From Microbacterium sp. 5K110 (GTDB lineage: Bacteria; Actinomycetota; Actinomycetes; Actinomycetales; Microbacteriaceae), in contig NZ_VBUM01000034.1 in assembly GCF_005774735.1 (NCBI RefSeq), forward strand, positions 1-34,045: a DNA stretch of 34,045 bases, written 5' to 3'. The position numbers were made by a program, and so were the translations under genes. Position 1 is the stretch's first letter. Every line of letters begins with the position of its first letter. Of the stretch, positions 7,602 through 17,179 are shown in pieces. Under the pieces are notes generated by a model, which did no database searches, was not told the DNA's origin, and saw only the letters and a program-made list of their open reading frames with translations.

Positions 7602-9384
7602 CGATCCGCGTCACCCGCAGCGCGAGGAACTGCCGTCCCGGCAGGTCGACGCGCACGGTACCCCGGTGTGTGCCGGGTACCGCCTCGACCGTCATGTTCC
7701 AGGTGTCGACGACCTCGACCTTCCACTCGCCCTCGCCGAGGAGCACGGTGCGGAAGCGCGGTCTGTTGAAGCCGAAGTAGGCCACGCGCACCGAGCCGTC
7801 CTCCGACTGCGCCCAGGGCACGTCCCAGTCCGAGGGGGCGGGGTCCAGCACGCCCCCGGGGACGTCGGCGAGGACACGCTCGAGGAAGCCGATGCGGTCG
7901 GGGGACGAGCCGTGCAGCACGCCGCCCTTGGCCCACCACAGCACCTCGTCGTCGTCGCCCGCCGCCGCGGGCATGATTGCCTCACCGGCGGGCGCGGGCA
8001 GGTAGGTCTCGCCGTGACCGACGTATCCGCCGCGTACGGCCCCTTCCCAGAACCGGCGCGTCATCTCCTCGCCGGTGATGTTGCCCCACCCCTGGTCGAT
8101 GTCGCCCTCGTAGGCGCACTCGTCGATGACGACCGGCTTCCCCCACTGCTCGCGCCACTCGTCGGTGTTCTCCGCGGTGCGGTACACGTCGACGCGCTGC
8201 ACGCTGGCGTGAGTGATCCACGCCCGGGAGTAGTCGTAGAACGGGCGGCAGTTGTGGATCGAGATCAAGTGGGCGAACGGATCCTCTTCGCCGACGATCG
8301 CGGCGATGCGCTCCCAGTCGTCCTCGTCCTTCCCCCACACCAGGTCGTACTCGTTGGCCAGCGACCACCACACGTTCGAGAACGCGGCCAGTCGCCGGAC
8401 GACGTAGCGCACGTAGCGGTCGTCGACGGCGGGTCCGAGATCGGCGAATCCCCAGCGGTCGTAGGCGTGGAACAGGATCAGGTCGGCCTCGATGCCCCGC
8501 TCGGCGAGCTGGGCGATGCGCCGTTCGAGTCGACGGAAGTGCGCGGGGTCGAAGCGCTCGAGATCGAAGCCGTCCGCCAGCGACCCCGGGAAGACGAAGT
8601 CCTCGGGCTCGTTGGCGTTGAACAGGTACGACTTCGGGAACACGCACATGCGGAGCTTGCGGAACGGTCCGTCCGTGAGCGTGGCGAGCGTCTGCTCCTG
8701 CAGGTCGTCGGGCTGGTGGGTCCACGCGTACGCGGTGGTTCCGAGCGGGCGGTGCCGCGTGCCGTCCGCGTGCCGGAAGTGGAAGCCGTCGACCCGGACC
8801 GGACCGTGGGCTCCGGATGCCGCCGCCCCCACGTGGGCCGATCCGGTCAGTCCGTCGAGGGACCGGGTCGTGGCATCCGTCTCGAAGGTCCATTCGCCCT
8901 CGGCATCCGCCAGCGCCCGGAAGACCCACTCGCCGTCGCCGTCGTAGAACCCGCCGACGCGCGCGGTGGAGCCGTCGGGGCGGCGGAAGGTCGCGTGGGC
9001 GTCGACGTCGACGAAGGGGTTGCCGTGCGAGGGGCCGTCGACGCGGACCTCGATGACGCCCCACTGCGTCGTAGCCGAGGTCGGCCGCACGCGTGCGGAG
9101 GCGCGGGCGACCTCGGCGCCCTCATAGGTGGCCGAGGGCTCGATCGCCGGCGCGTGCGGCGGGCGCACGTCGCCGTCACCGATCTCGGCGAGCGCCTCCC
9201 AGAACGCCGCCCGATGCTCCGGGTCCTGCAGGCTCGGCACGATCGCGATGAGCTGGCCGAGGCGGCCGCCGCGGAACTGCGTCGCCATGGGGGACGCGGC
9301 GACGCCGGGCAGGAAGCGCTCGAGCACGGCCCGGGCGCCGGGGTGGTCGAGGGCATCGCCGAAGAGAGAGCGGCGGTCGAACAT
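7597..9384 (-). CDS. DUF5060/DUF5605 putative glycoside hydrolase
   Basis: 595-residue enzyme. An N-terminal helical part (about 1-75) precedes a beta-rich DUF5060-like domain (about 100-185: VRVDGPSHGNPFVDVDAHATF, DGDGEWVFRAL), then a TIM-barrel region (about 190-480, beginning VDGFHFRHADGTRHRPLGTTAYAW) and a C-terminal DUF5605-like beta domain. The barrel holds WWSLANEYDLVW and VVIDECAYEGD, whose Asn-Glu and later Glu are placed like the acid/base and nucleophile of clan-A hydrolases; this is inference. No signal peptide is visible, so it should work in the cytoplasm. GAGGACC precedes the ATG. It is the last gene of the operon, 19 bp after the rhamnosidase, which suggests it acts on the same imported oligosaccharide. 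Specific activity unknown. Confidence 0.83.
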   Translation of the reverse strand: MFDRRSLFGDALDHPGARAVLERFLPGVAASPMATQFRGGRLGQLIAIVPSLQDPEHRAAFWEALAEIGDGDVRPPHAPAIEPSATYEGAEVARASARVRPTSATTQWGVIEVRVDGPSHGNPFVDVDAHATFRRPDGSTARVGGFYDGDGEWVFRALADAEGEWTFETDATTRSLDGLTGSAHVGAAASGAHGPVRVDGFHFRHADGTRHRPLGTTAYAWTHQPDDLQEQTLATLTDGPFRKLRMCVFPKSYLFNANEPEDFVFPGSLADGFDLERFDPAHFRRLERRIAQLAERGIEADLILFHAYDRWGFADLGPAVDDRYVRYVVRRLAAFSNVWWSLANEYDLVWGKDEDDWERIAAIVGEEDPFAHLISIHNCRPFYDYSRAWITHASVQRVDVYRTAENTDEWREQWGKPVVIDECAYEGDIDQGWGNITGEEMTRRFWEGAVRGGYVGHGETYLPAPAGEAIMPAAAGDDDEVLWWAKGGVLHGSSPDRIGFLERVLADVPGGVLDPAPSDWDVPWAQSEDGSVRVAYFGFNRPRFRTVLLGEGEWKVEVVDTWNMTVEAVPGTHRGTVRVDLPGRQFLALRVTRIA

Positions 9385-9403
9385 CAGGGTCCTCGATTCC
9401 GGG

Positions 9404-12229
9404 TCAGACGGCGCCGGTGGCGTCGCGGACGGCGCGATCCACCCGGGCGAGCACGTCGAGGGGAGTGAACATCAGGGCGCTGGAGAGCGGCCGGCCCGCT
9501 CCCCAGACGGTTTCGCCGCGGACGGTGTCGACCCGCTCGGGGGCGGCCTCGCTCAGCGCCTCGAGGAGCGCCGCGTACGCGCGCGGGTCGTCCATGACGT
9601 CCGCGAGCGACGCTTCCAGCCCCGGGAGCGGGGGACGAGGGGATGCCGCCGGCAGCACGACGGTCCACTCGTGCGCGCCGGATCCCACCGTCGCAGGCAA
9701 CGCCTGGCCGTCGTTCGGGATGCCGGGGAGATCGACGTCGGCGGTCGTGTTCGGGGGCACCACGGCGGTGACCCGGACGACGCTCCCCTCGCGTCGCCAG
9801 GCGACCTCGGCCGCGCCGTACGGCGTCTCGTGTCGTGCCGAGGCGTGGTCCAACGCCGCGAGAGGACGCGGGGCGATCCGCAGGCGGCGGTACCCCGGTG
9901 CCGCCGGCGCGAGGCCGGCGACGGTCCGGTGCAGCCAGTCGGCGACCGCGCCCAGCGCGTAGTGGTTGAACGACGTCATCTCGCCCGGGTTCACCGAGCC
10001 GTCCGGCAGCAGGCTGTCCCAGCGCTCCCACACCGTCGTCGCCCCCATCGTCACCGGGTAGAGCCAGGACGGGCACTCGGTCTGCAGCAGCAGACGCTCC
10101 GCCGCGGCGAGGTGGCCGCCGTCGCTCAGGGCGTCCGTGACGAGCGGAGTGCCCACGAAGCCGGTGCCGATGCGGTACCCGCCCTCGCGCACGAGCGCGG
10201 CGAGGCGGTCGGCCAGCGCGCGACGCGTCGGCACGTCGCGGACGAGGTCGAACCGCAGGGCGAGCGCGTACGCCGTGGGGGCGTCGCTCATCATGCGCCC
10301 GGCGGGGGTGACGTACTCGGACACGAAGGCTCGGCGGCTGCGTTCGGCCAGGTCGCCGTAGAGGGCGGCATCCTCGTCGCGCCCGAGGATCTCGGCGGCC
10401 TCGGCGACGAGCCGCAGCGAGCGGGCGAAGGAGGCCGTCGCGACGATGTCGGCGTCGACCTTCGCCCGTCCCGGTTTGTCCGGTGGAGCCGACGCATCGA
10501 GCCAGTCGCCGAGCTGCATGCGTCCGGCCCACAAGCCGCTCTCCCCGGCGTCGCGGCGGACGGCCTCGACCCAGGCGCGCATGCTCGGGTATTGGGCGGC
10601 GAGCACCTCGCGGTCGCCGAACCTCTCGTGCAGGACGCCCGGCACGACCGTGGCCGCGTCTCCCCAGGCGGCGACGGGGCCACCTCCCGCGAAGGACGGG
10701 AGGGCGGCCGGGATGACGACGGGGACGACGCCGTCCTGGCGCTCCTGTTCGTGGGCGAGGTCGCGCAGCCACGACGTGAGGAACCCGTCGCTGTCGTACA
10801 GGAAACTCGCTGTGGGTGCGAAGACCTGCAGGTCGCCCGTCCAGCCCAGGCGCTCGTCGCGCTGGGGGCAGTCGGTCGGGATCGACAGGAAGTTCCCCCG
10901 CATGCCCCACACGACGTTCTCGTGCAGACGGTCCAGGAGCCCGTGCGAGGACGAGAACCACCCCGTCCGCACCAGGTCGCTGTGCAGGACGGCGGCCTCG
11001 ACGTCGTCGTCGGCGACCTCGACGCCCTCGATCTGCGCATACCGGAAGCCGTAGAACGTGAAGCGGCTCTCGAGCACGTCCTCGTCGCCGGAGAGGTCGA
11101 AGGATGCCTCGGCCCGGGCGTTGCGCAACGGGCGGAGCGCCAGCTCGCCGTCGTCGAGCACTTCGGCGTGCCGGATGCTCACGCGCGTGCCGGCAGCTCC
11201 GCGCACGCGCACGCGCAGGCGTCCGACGAGGTTCTGCCCGAAGTCGAGGACGGTACCGCCCGAGGGCGTCCGCAGGCGCGCGGTCACGGGCAAGGACTCG
11301 ATGCGGCGCACGGGAGGAGCGATGCGGGCCTCGGGCACGGGTACCGACGCGTAGCCGGGGCGGGCGACGGCCCCGATCCGGGCCGGCATCCAGGTCACGC
11401 CGTCAGCCGGCGTCGTCGCGGTCTCGCCGGCGCGGCGCAGGTCCTGATGCTCGCCGGCGTAGATGCCGCTCGCCCGGACGGCCCCTCCGGTCGAGGCCTC
11501 CCACCCGGGTCCCGTCGCGGCGAGGGTCTCGGTGGTGCCGTCGTCGTAGGTCACGCGCAGCTGGGCCAGGAACGCCGGCTGGTCGCCGTACACGCGATCC
11601 GTGAAGACGAAGAAGCCGTACTTCTCGGTGTACCAGGCCCCCGCGATCGCCGCCCCCAGGACGTTCTCGCCCGGGGTGAGGTGCGCGGTCACGTCGACCG
11701 TCTCGTGGACGAGGCGGTCGCGGTACGCCGTCCAGCCGGGGGAGAGGACGTCGTCGCTCACCGGGGAGCCGTTGACCTCGGGTTCGGCGACGCCGAGCGC
11801 CGTCCAGAACAGCAGCGCGCGGCGCACGGGGCGGTCGAGGTGGAACACGGTGCGCACGAGCGCGGGCTGGGCTTCGGCCTCGGGCGAGGCGAGACCGATC
11901 GGCTCGGCCACCCATTCGCCCTCGCCGAGGAATCCTGCGGCCACCTCGAGCGGGGCGCTCCAGTCGCTCGCGCTGCCCGCGGTGTCGGTCACGCGCACCC
12001 GCACCGACCGGACCTCGCCGGGCGCCAGGGGGGCGAACGGCCACGCCACGAGGACGGACGCGTCGCCGTCCAGCGTGACGGTGTCCCTCCCGTCGGTCAT
12101 TTCCGCCCCGGCCTGCCGCCAGTCCCGTGTCTCCGTCTGCACGCGCCACGACAGTCGGGGCCGGGCCGTCGCGACGAAGGGGGTGTCCTCCCGCAGCTCG
12201 GCCCGCACGATCACCTCGGTGACGCTCAC
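9404..12229 (-). CDS. GH78 alpha-L-rhamnosidase
   Basis: 941-residue glycoside hydrolase family 78 enzyme that should release terminal L-rhamnose. Domain order: N-terminal beta domains (about 1-330, including the lectin-like region LLFWTALGVAEPEVNG and VYGDQPAFLAQL), then the (alpha/alpha)6 catalytic domain with the diagnostic DCPQRDERLGWTGDLQVF near 452-469, whose acidic residues include the expected general acid, and WERWDSLLPDGSVNPGEM further on, then a C-terminal beta domain. No signal peptide is seen, so it is predicted cytoplasmic. I start at the GTG at 12229, which overlaps the GH43 stop (GTGA), because the frame further upstream lies antisense/out of frame within GH43 and has no protein-like character. 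Co-translation with GH43 points to a rhamnose plus pentose containing glycan. Confidence 0.93.
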   Translation of the reverse strand: MSVTEVIVRAELREDTPFVATARPRLSWRVQTETRDWRQAGAEMTDGRDTVTLDGDASVLVAWPFAPLAPGEVRSVRVRVTDTAGSASDWSAPLEVAAGFLGEGEWVAEPIGLASPEAEAQPALVRTVFHLDRPVRRALLFWTALGVAEPEVNGSPVSDDVLSPGWTAYRDRLVHETVDVTAHLTPGENVLGAAIAGAWYTEKYGFFVFTDRVYGDQPAFLAQLRVTYDDGTTETLAATGPGWEASTGGAVRASGIYAGEHQDLRRAGETATTPADGVTWMPARIGAVARPGYASVPVPEARIAPPVRRIESLPVTARLRTPSGGTVLDFGQNLVGRLRVRVRGAAGTRVSIRHAEVLDDGELALRPLRNARAEASFDLSGDEDVLESRFTFYGFRYAQIEGVEVADDDVEAAVLHSDLVRTGWFSSSHGLLDRLHENVVWGMRGNFLSIPTDCPQRDERLGWTGDLQVFAPTASFLYDSDGFLTSWLRDLAHEQERQDGVVPVVIPAALPSFAGGGPVAAWGDAATVVPGVLHERFGDREVLAAQYPSMRAWVEAVRRDAGESGLWAGRMQLGDWLDASAPPDKPGRAKVDADIVATASFARSLRLVAEAAEILGRDEDAALYGDLAERSRRAFVSEYVTPAGRMMSDAPTAYALALRFDLVRDVPTRRALADRLAALVREGGYRIGTGFVGTPLVTDALSDGGHLAAAERLLLQTECPSWLYPVTMGATTVWERWDSLLPDGSVNPGEMTSFNHYALGAVADWLHRTVAGLAPAAPGYRRLRIAPRPLAALDHASARHETPYGAAEVAWRREGSVVRVTAVVPPNTTADVDLPGIPNDGQALPATVGSGAHEWTVVLPAASPRPPLPGLEASLADVMDDPRAYAALLEALSEAAPERVDTVRGETVWGAGRPLSSALMFTPLDVLARVDRAVRDATGAV

Positions 12230-13740
12230 TCGTCGTGCCCTTCGGAGATCCAGCTCGTGGCATCCACACGTCCGGCCCGGACGTACACGCCCATGACGCG
12301 GCCCGTGAAGGACTCGGCCGTCTCGGACGAGAGGAATCGCCCGTCGACCTCGGCGAGCTCGATGCGCCGCCCGTCGACCTCGGCGGCGAGGCGGAAGACG
12401 TCGCTGGTGCGCGCGAACCCTCCCTCGGAGAGGGGACGCTCCGACGAGATGCGCAGGGTCACGACGTCCGCATCGATCGGGGCGTCCCACTCCTGCACGA
12501 GACCGGCGACCGTCGCGCGCGCCACCAGGCGCCCGGCTCCCGCTTCGATCTCGACGTGGAAGTTCTCGTCGTAGCGGCAGGCGAGACCGCCCACGCCCGC
12601 GGTGCAGTCGACGGCGACCGACGTGGTCTGGGTCAAGTGCTCCTGTCGGCGGCCGACGAACACGGGGCGCGGGTCGTCGAGCGTCGATCCGTCGGAGCGG
12701 AGGACGAGCCACCCCGGCCGGGAGGTCAGGTCTGCGAGCTCGGTGGGCAGACGCCGGGGCGTGATCCACTCGCCGTCCAGCGGCGCGTCCGGGGCGAAGG
12801 CCACCTCCGCGCGCGTGCCGGGGCGCGGGTTCAGCGCCACCGGCTCCATCGTCGGCCACCCGTCCTCGTGCCAGCGCACGGGCGTGACGAACGTCTCGCG
12901 TCCGAGGGCCGAGAACGCCCGCGTCATGCTGCGCGGACGGACCCCCAGCAGGACGCACAGCCACTCGCCGTCGGGACCGATGACGAGATCGCCGTGTCCG
13001 GTGTTCTGGACCGGACGGATCGTGGAACGTGCCGAGACGAGCGGGTTGGCCGGTCCCGTCTCGAACGGTCCCTCGGGGCGGTCGGCGCGGGCGATCGAGA
13101 CGCCGTGCCCGCGCTCGGTGCCGCCCTCGGCGATGAGCAGATACCAGCGGCCGTCGATCTCGTACAGGTGCGGTGCCTCGGGGAACTGGCCCCCGGTGCC
13201 CGACCACAGCGACCGCGGCTCCTCGAGCGCGCGGTGCGTGTCCAGGTCGACGCGCGCCTGCAGGATGCCGAGATGGCGACCGGCATCCGGGCCGCCGAGC
13301 ACCAGACCGGAGTAGGTCACGATGACGGTGCCGTCGGCATCCCACGCGATGTCCGGGTCGATGCCGTCGAGCGACGCACGGCCGTCCCGGTCGACGATCA
13401 GGTCGCCGTCGCTCCACGGCCCGGCCGGATCGGTCGCCGTGAAGTGGAGCATGCCCCGACCCATGGCATCCGTCACGACCAGGTGGAACACTCCGTCGCG
13501 GTGCCGCAGGGTCGGTGCCCACGCGCCGCCCGCGGTGCGCACCTCCTCGACGCCGAGCTGACTCGGGCGCGTCGCGACGTGACCGATGAGCTCCCACGTG
13601 ACGAAATCGGTCGAACGGTGGATCGGGATGCCGGGCAGGTACTCGAACGTCGAGGTGGCCAGGTACCAGGTGTCGCCGACGCGCACCGCCGAGGGGTCGG
13701 GGTGGAAACCGGCGAGGAGAGGATTGGGGTAGTCGGTCAT
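12226..13740 (-). CDS. GH43-family glycosidase (xylosidase/arabinofuranosidase type)
   Basis: 504-residue family 43 enzyme. The five-bladed propeller domain (about 1-300) shows all three catalytic positions: base Asp in GFHPDPSAVRVGD (about 12-24), the pKa-modulating Asp in GIDPDIAWD, and acid Glu in GQFPEAPHLY. The remainder (about 320-504) is a beta-sandwich typical of the GH43 beta-xylosidase C-terminal domain. Members cleave beta-xylosides or alpha-arabinofuranosides; sequence alone does not separate them. No signal peptide. The ATG at 13740 overlaps the stop of the serine hydrolase (ATGA), and its own stop overlaps the rhamnosidase start, so it is embedded in a coupled operon. Confidence 0.92.
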   Translation of the reverse strand: MTDYPNPLLAGFHPDPSAVRVGDTWYLATSTFEYLPGIPIHRSTDFVTWELIGHVATRPSQLGVEEVRTAGGAWAPTLRHRDGVFHLVVTDAMGRGMLHFTATDPAGPWSDGDLIVDRDGRASLDGIDPDIAWDADGTVIVTYSGLVLGGPDAGRHLGILQARVDLDTHRALEEPRSLWSGTGGQFPEAPHLYEIDGRWYLLIAEGGTERGHGVSIARADRPEGPFETGPANPLVSARSTIRPVQNTGHGDLVIGPDGEWLCVLLGVRPRSMTRAFSALGRETFVTPVRWHEDGWPTMEPVALNPRPGTRAEVAFAPDAPLDGEWITPRRLPTELADLTSRPGWLVLRSDGSTLDDPRPVFVGRRQEHLTQTTSVAVDCTAGVGGLACRYDENFHVEIEAGAGRLVARATVAGLVQEWDAPIDADVVTLRISSERPLSEGGFARTSDVFRLAAEVDGRRIELAEVDGRFLSSETAESFTGRVMGVYVRAGRVDATSWISEGHDE

Positions 13741-14870
13741 GCTGCGGTCTCCGTGTCGAGGACGCGACCGATCTCGGCCGCCAGGGCGATGGCGCGCGGA
13801 TCTCCGCCGCCGGGCCACGCGCCGCGCGCGATCGTCCAGGCGAAAGCCACGCCCGTGTCGGGGTCGACGCACGCGAACGCCCCCGCCGCGCCGTCGTGCC
13901 CGAAGGCCCGCGGTCCGCCGAAGGGCATCGCGGCCGAGGGCTTCTGGAACACGATCGCGTGGGCGCGGTCGTGCTGACCGAGCACCTCGTCGAACCCGCG
14001 CACCTGCTGCTGACCGATCGTCGCGACCGTCTCGGCCGAGAGGAACGGTGCCCGCCCGTCGACACCGGTGACCGCGGCGGCCAGCATCCGAGCGATGCCG
14101 CGGGCGCTCCCGGTCGCCGAGGTGGCGGGGTGGCCGTAGCCCCAGCTCCGCCGGTCGTTGGCCATGTCGACGCGGGAGTGGCCGGGGTCGAACACGAGCG
14201 CGCCCAGCGGCGTGACGGTGCGCTCGCCGGGTCCCGCCGCGGGCGGGATCATCGGCAGCACGTCCACGCGCCGCGACTCCTGGTCCGCCGGGAGGCCGAG
14301 GAAGAAATCGATGCCGTGAGGAGCGCGGATCTCCTCCTCGTAGAACGCGTGCATCGTCCGTCCGGTGACGCGCTGCACGAGCTCGGCACCGAGCGTGCCG
14401 ATCGTCGTGGCGTGGTACCCGAACGCGCTTCCCGGATGCCAGAACGGCACGCTCGCCGCGAGGCGTTCGGCCGCGACCGGCTGGTCGAGCAAGTCCACGA
14501 AGTCCAGCGCGGGCGTCGCCTGCGCGAGGCCCGCCTGGTGCGACAGCAGCTGACGCACCGTCACGGCGGCCTTGCCCGCCGCGGCGAACTCCGGCCAGTA
14601 CGAGGCCACAGGCGCATCGAGGTCGAGGAGTCCGCGCTCGACGAGCACACCGACGGTGATGCCGATCGTGTTCTTCGACACCGAGTAGGGCACGATGACG
14701 CTGTCCTCGCCGAGGTGCGCTCCGCCCCACACATCGAGGACGGGTGCGCCGTGGTGGAACGCCGCCGCCTGGAACGACAGCTCCGGGTCGGCCGCCAGCG
14801 CGGCAGCCAGACGCTCGCCCGCCGCCGCCAGACGCGGATCGACGTGGCCGTGCAGCAGACCCGCGGTCAT
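13737..14870 (-). CDS. Serine hydrolase, class C beta-lactamase/esterase family
   Basis: 377-residue member of the beta-lactamase-related (family VIII esterase-like) group. The SxxK nucleophile motif is PYSVSKNTIG with Ser63 and Lys66; a Tyr element appears in FGYHATT near 160; the third motif is GHDGAAGAF near 336. No signal peptide is present, which argues against a secreted beta-lactamase and for a cytoplasmic esterase. In this position, between GH3 and GH43 with 4-nt ATGA overlaps on both sides, it would plausibly deacylate acetylated or feruloylated oligosaccharides; that role is inferred from context. Confidence 0.88.
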   Translation of the reverse strand: MTAGLLHGHVDPRLAAAGERLAAALAADPELSFQAAAFHHGAPVLDVWGGAHLGEDSVIVPYSVSKNTIGITVGVLVERGLLDLDAPVASYWPEFAAAGKAAVTVRQLLSHQAGLAQATPALDFVDLLDQPVAAERLAASVPFWHPGSAFGYHATTIGTLGAELVQRVTGRTMHAFYEEEIRAPHGIDFFLGLPADQESRRVDVLPMIPPAAGPGERTVTPLGALVFDPGHSRVDMANDRRSWGYGHPATSATGSARGIARMLAAAVTGVDGRAPFLSAETVATIGQQQVRGFDEVLGQHDRAHAIVFQKPSAAMPFGGPRAFGHDGAAGAFACVDPDTGVAFAWTIARGAWPGGGDPRAIALAAEIGRVLDTETAA

Positions 14871-17179
14871 GCGCCGACCTCCCAGCTCTCGGTGAGCGGC
14901 GTATGCTCCACCGAGCCGCCGACGCGGAGCGTGTACGAGCCGGGCTCGACCTCCCAGCCGCCGTCCCAGTGCGCGAGGCGACGGGCGGGGAGGGGGATGC
15001 GGACCGTCGCCGTCTCGCCGGCGTCCGCGCGCACCGCGGCGAACCCGACGAGCCAGCGGGCAGGTCGATCGACGGCGGAGCCGGCGCGCTCGGCATACAC
15101 CTGGACGACCTGGCCGCCCGCGCGCGCGCCGGTGTTGGTGAGGGTCACGACGAGCTCCTCGTCGTCGCGCGCGGCAGCGTCCCACGACCAGCTCGTGTAG
15201 CCCAGGCCGTGGCCGAAGGGGAACGCGGGCCGGGCGTCGGCGCGCAGCCACGCGCGGTAGCCGATGTGGATGCCCTCGCTGTAGCGGAGAACGCCGTCCT
15301 GCGGGGCCACGTCGAGGACGGGCACATCCTCGAGCGCCGCGGGCCACGTGGTGGGGAGGCGGCCTCCGGGCTCGGCGGCGCCGGTGACGACGTCCGCGAG
15401 GGCCGTGCCGAACTCCTGGCCGCCGAAGTAGCCCTGGACGATGGCCGCGACGTCCGCGGCCCACGGCAGGACGACCGGTGATCCGGCGTTGACGATCACG
15501 ACGGTGCGCGGGTTCGCGGCGGCGACGGCGCGGACGAGGTCGTCCTGACGTCCCGGCAGATCCAGGGACACGCGGTCGTACCCCTCGGACTCGACCTGGG
15601 AGTTGGTGCCCACCACGACGACCGCGACGTCGGCGTTCGCGGCGGACGCGGCGGCGCGGGCGATGAGCGCGTCGGCATCCGTCTTCTCCGGGGCGATGCC
15701 GAGGGTGACGGACATGGCTCCCGCGATCGCACCGTCGTCGGAGCGGTCGAACTCGGCGCGGACGACGATCTCGTGCCCGGCCTCCACCCGCACGGCGGCA
15801 GTCAGGGACGGCGGGTTCAGGAAGGCCGCACCCAGGTCGGTCCCCTCCAGCACCGGGGCGTCGTCGAGAACGACGACGCCGTCGACGAGGAGGCGTCCGG
15901 GATTGGCGCCGGCGAAGCCGAGCTGGATCTCGCCCGTGGACTCGGGGGTGTAGACGGTCTCGAAGACCACGACGCGCGATCGGGCGATCGGAGCGTCGCC
16001 GCCGAACCACACCAGGGCGGTCGCCCGTCGGTCCTCGGTGAACAGTTCGCGGCCGTCCGCGTCGAGGAAGCTCACGCGCACGCCGGGCTGCCCGGTCGCG
16101 GGGTTGCGCAGCTGCGAGACCGGGATCTCGGCCACTCCCTCCTGCACCACGGCGCCCAGTTCGTACGACACGCGCTCGGCACCGAACGCGTGCCGCAGAC
16201 CCTCGAGGGGCGACACGATCCGCTCGGGCACGACGGTGGCGCTACCGCCGCCCTGCGTACGCGCGTCCCGGGCGTTCTGCCCGATCACGGCGACGGAGGC
16301 GACGGAGCCCGGCTCCAGGGGGAGGATGCCGTCGTTGGCCAATAGGACCGTGCCGGCGACCGCCGATTCGCGGGCGAAGGTCGTGGCATCGAGGGGGGTC
16401 GGCTCGACAGCGACCGAGTCCCCGAGGGCGCCCACGCGCTCGGCCAGGAGCAGCATGCGCAGGACCTTGCGATCCAGGTCCGCCTCGGGCACGCGGCCGT
16501 CGCGGACGGCCGCGGCGAGATCGGCCCACGCGGGCGCGGGCCCGGGCATCGCGAGGTCCTGCGACGCCGTGGCCGCCGCCAGCGAACGCACGGCCGTCCA
16601 GTCGCTCATGACGACGCCATCGAAGCCCCACTCCGAGTTCAGCGGGGTCTCGAGCAGCTCGTTCTCGGTCATCGTCACGCCGTCGACCGCGTTGTACGAG
16701 CTCATGATCGACCACGCGCCGGCCTCGACCGCGCGCTCGAACGGCGCCAGGTACAGCTCGCGCAGCGCTCGCTCGTCCACGTCGATGTCGACGGTGAAGC
16801 GGTCGGTCTCGGAGTCGTTGGCGACGTAGTGCTTCGGCGTCGCCGCGACGCCGTTGTCCTGGAGGCCGCGGACGTAGGCGGCCGCGAGCTCGGCCGAGAG
16901 CTCGGGGTCCTCGCTGAAGCACTCGAAATGGCGTCCACCGAGCGGGGAACGGTGCAGGTTGATCGTGGGGCCGAGCACCACGTCGACGCCCTTACGGCGC
17001 GCCTCGGCGGCCGCGGCTGCGCCGTAGCGGTAGGCCAGTTCGACATCCCACGACGCCGCGAGCGCGGACCCCGACGGCATGTTCAGCGAGGGCTCGCGCT
17101 CGTCCCACCGGGGGCCGCGGACCCCGGCGGGCCCGTCCGACAGGGTCATGGCACGCAGCCCGATCTCGGGGAGCGGCAC
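14867..17179 (-). CDS. GH3 beta-glycosidase with PA14 insert, 5'-truncated
   Basis: Family 3 glycoside hydrolase. Numbering from the first usable GTG (17179): substrate-binding LSDGPAGVRG (13-22), KHYVAND (116-122), nucleophile Asp193 in VVMSDW, a PA14-like beta domain (about 360-480), the acid/base-region SEGYDRVSLDLPG, and a C-terminal fibronectin-III-like domain. Homology to GH3 continues upstream of that GTG: codons back to 17218 read KVALVQGADFWTT, the normal early part of the family, but then meet lipoprotein signal codons and an in-frame TGA at 17225-17227. Thus about 30 or more N-terminal residues have no proper start, and GTG 17179 has no clear ribosome site. The gene is probably poorly expressed or inactive unless rescued by coupling from the upstream fragment. 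Its stop overlaps the serine hydrolase start (ATGA). Confidence 0.85.
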   Translation of the reverse strand: MPLPEIGLRAMTLSDGPAGVRGPRWDEREPSLNMPSGSALAASWDVELAYRYGAAAAAEARRKGVDVVLGPTINLHRSPLGGRHFECFSEDPELSAELAAAYVRGLQDNGVAATPKHYVANDSETDRFTVDIDVDERALRELYLAPFERAVEAGAWSIMSSYNAVDGVTMTENELLETPLNSEWGFDGVVMSDWTAVRSLAAATASQDLAMPGPAPAWADLAAAVRDGRVPEADLDRKVLRMLLLAERVGALGDSVAVEPTPLDATTFARESAVAGTVLLANDGILPLEPGSVASVAVIGQNARDARTQGGGSATVVPERIVSPLEGLRHAFGAERVSYELGAVVQEGVAEIPVSQLRNPATGQPGVRVSFLDADGRELFTEDRRATALVWFGGDAPIARSRVVVFETVYTPESTGEIQLGFAGANPGRLLVDGVVVLDDAPVLEGTDLGAAFLNPPSLTAAVRVEAGHEIVVRAEFDRSDDGAIAGAMSVTLGIAPEKTDADALIARAAASAANADVAVVVVGTNSQVESEGYDRVSLDLPGRQDDLVRAVAAANPRTVVIVNAGSPVVLPWAADVAAIVQGYFGGQEFGTALADVVTGAAEPGGRLPTTWPAALEDVPVLDVAPQDGVLRYSEGIHIGYRAWLRADARPAFPFGHGLGYTSWSWDAAARDDEELVVTLTNTGARAGGQVVQVYAERAGSAVDRPARWLVGFAAVRADAGETATVRIPLPARRLAHWDGGWEVEPGSYTLRVGGSVEHTPLTESWEVGA

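Noticed and set aside
9128..12574. 1148-codon plus-strand open frame opposite the GH78 and DUF5605 genes
   Set aside because: No recognisable domain; the minus-strand genes have catalytic motifs throughout.
9404..14065. Very long open frame upstream of the GH78 start running through GH43 and into the serine hydrolase region
   Set aside because: Only the part from 12229 down has GH78 domains; the rest is out of frame with two well-supported genes on the same strand, has Arg/Pro-rich composition, and is a shadow frame of high-GC DNA.
13737..14870. Serine hydrolase as an antibiotic-resistance beta-lactamase
   Set aside because: No signal peptide, and it is embedded in a glycan-degradation operon; an esterase role fits better.
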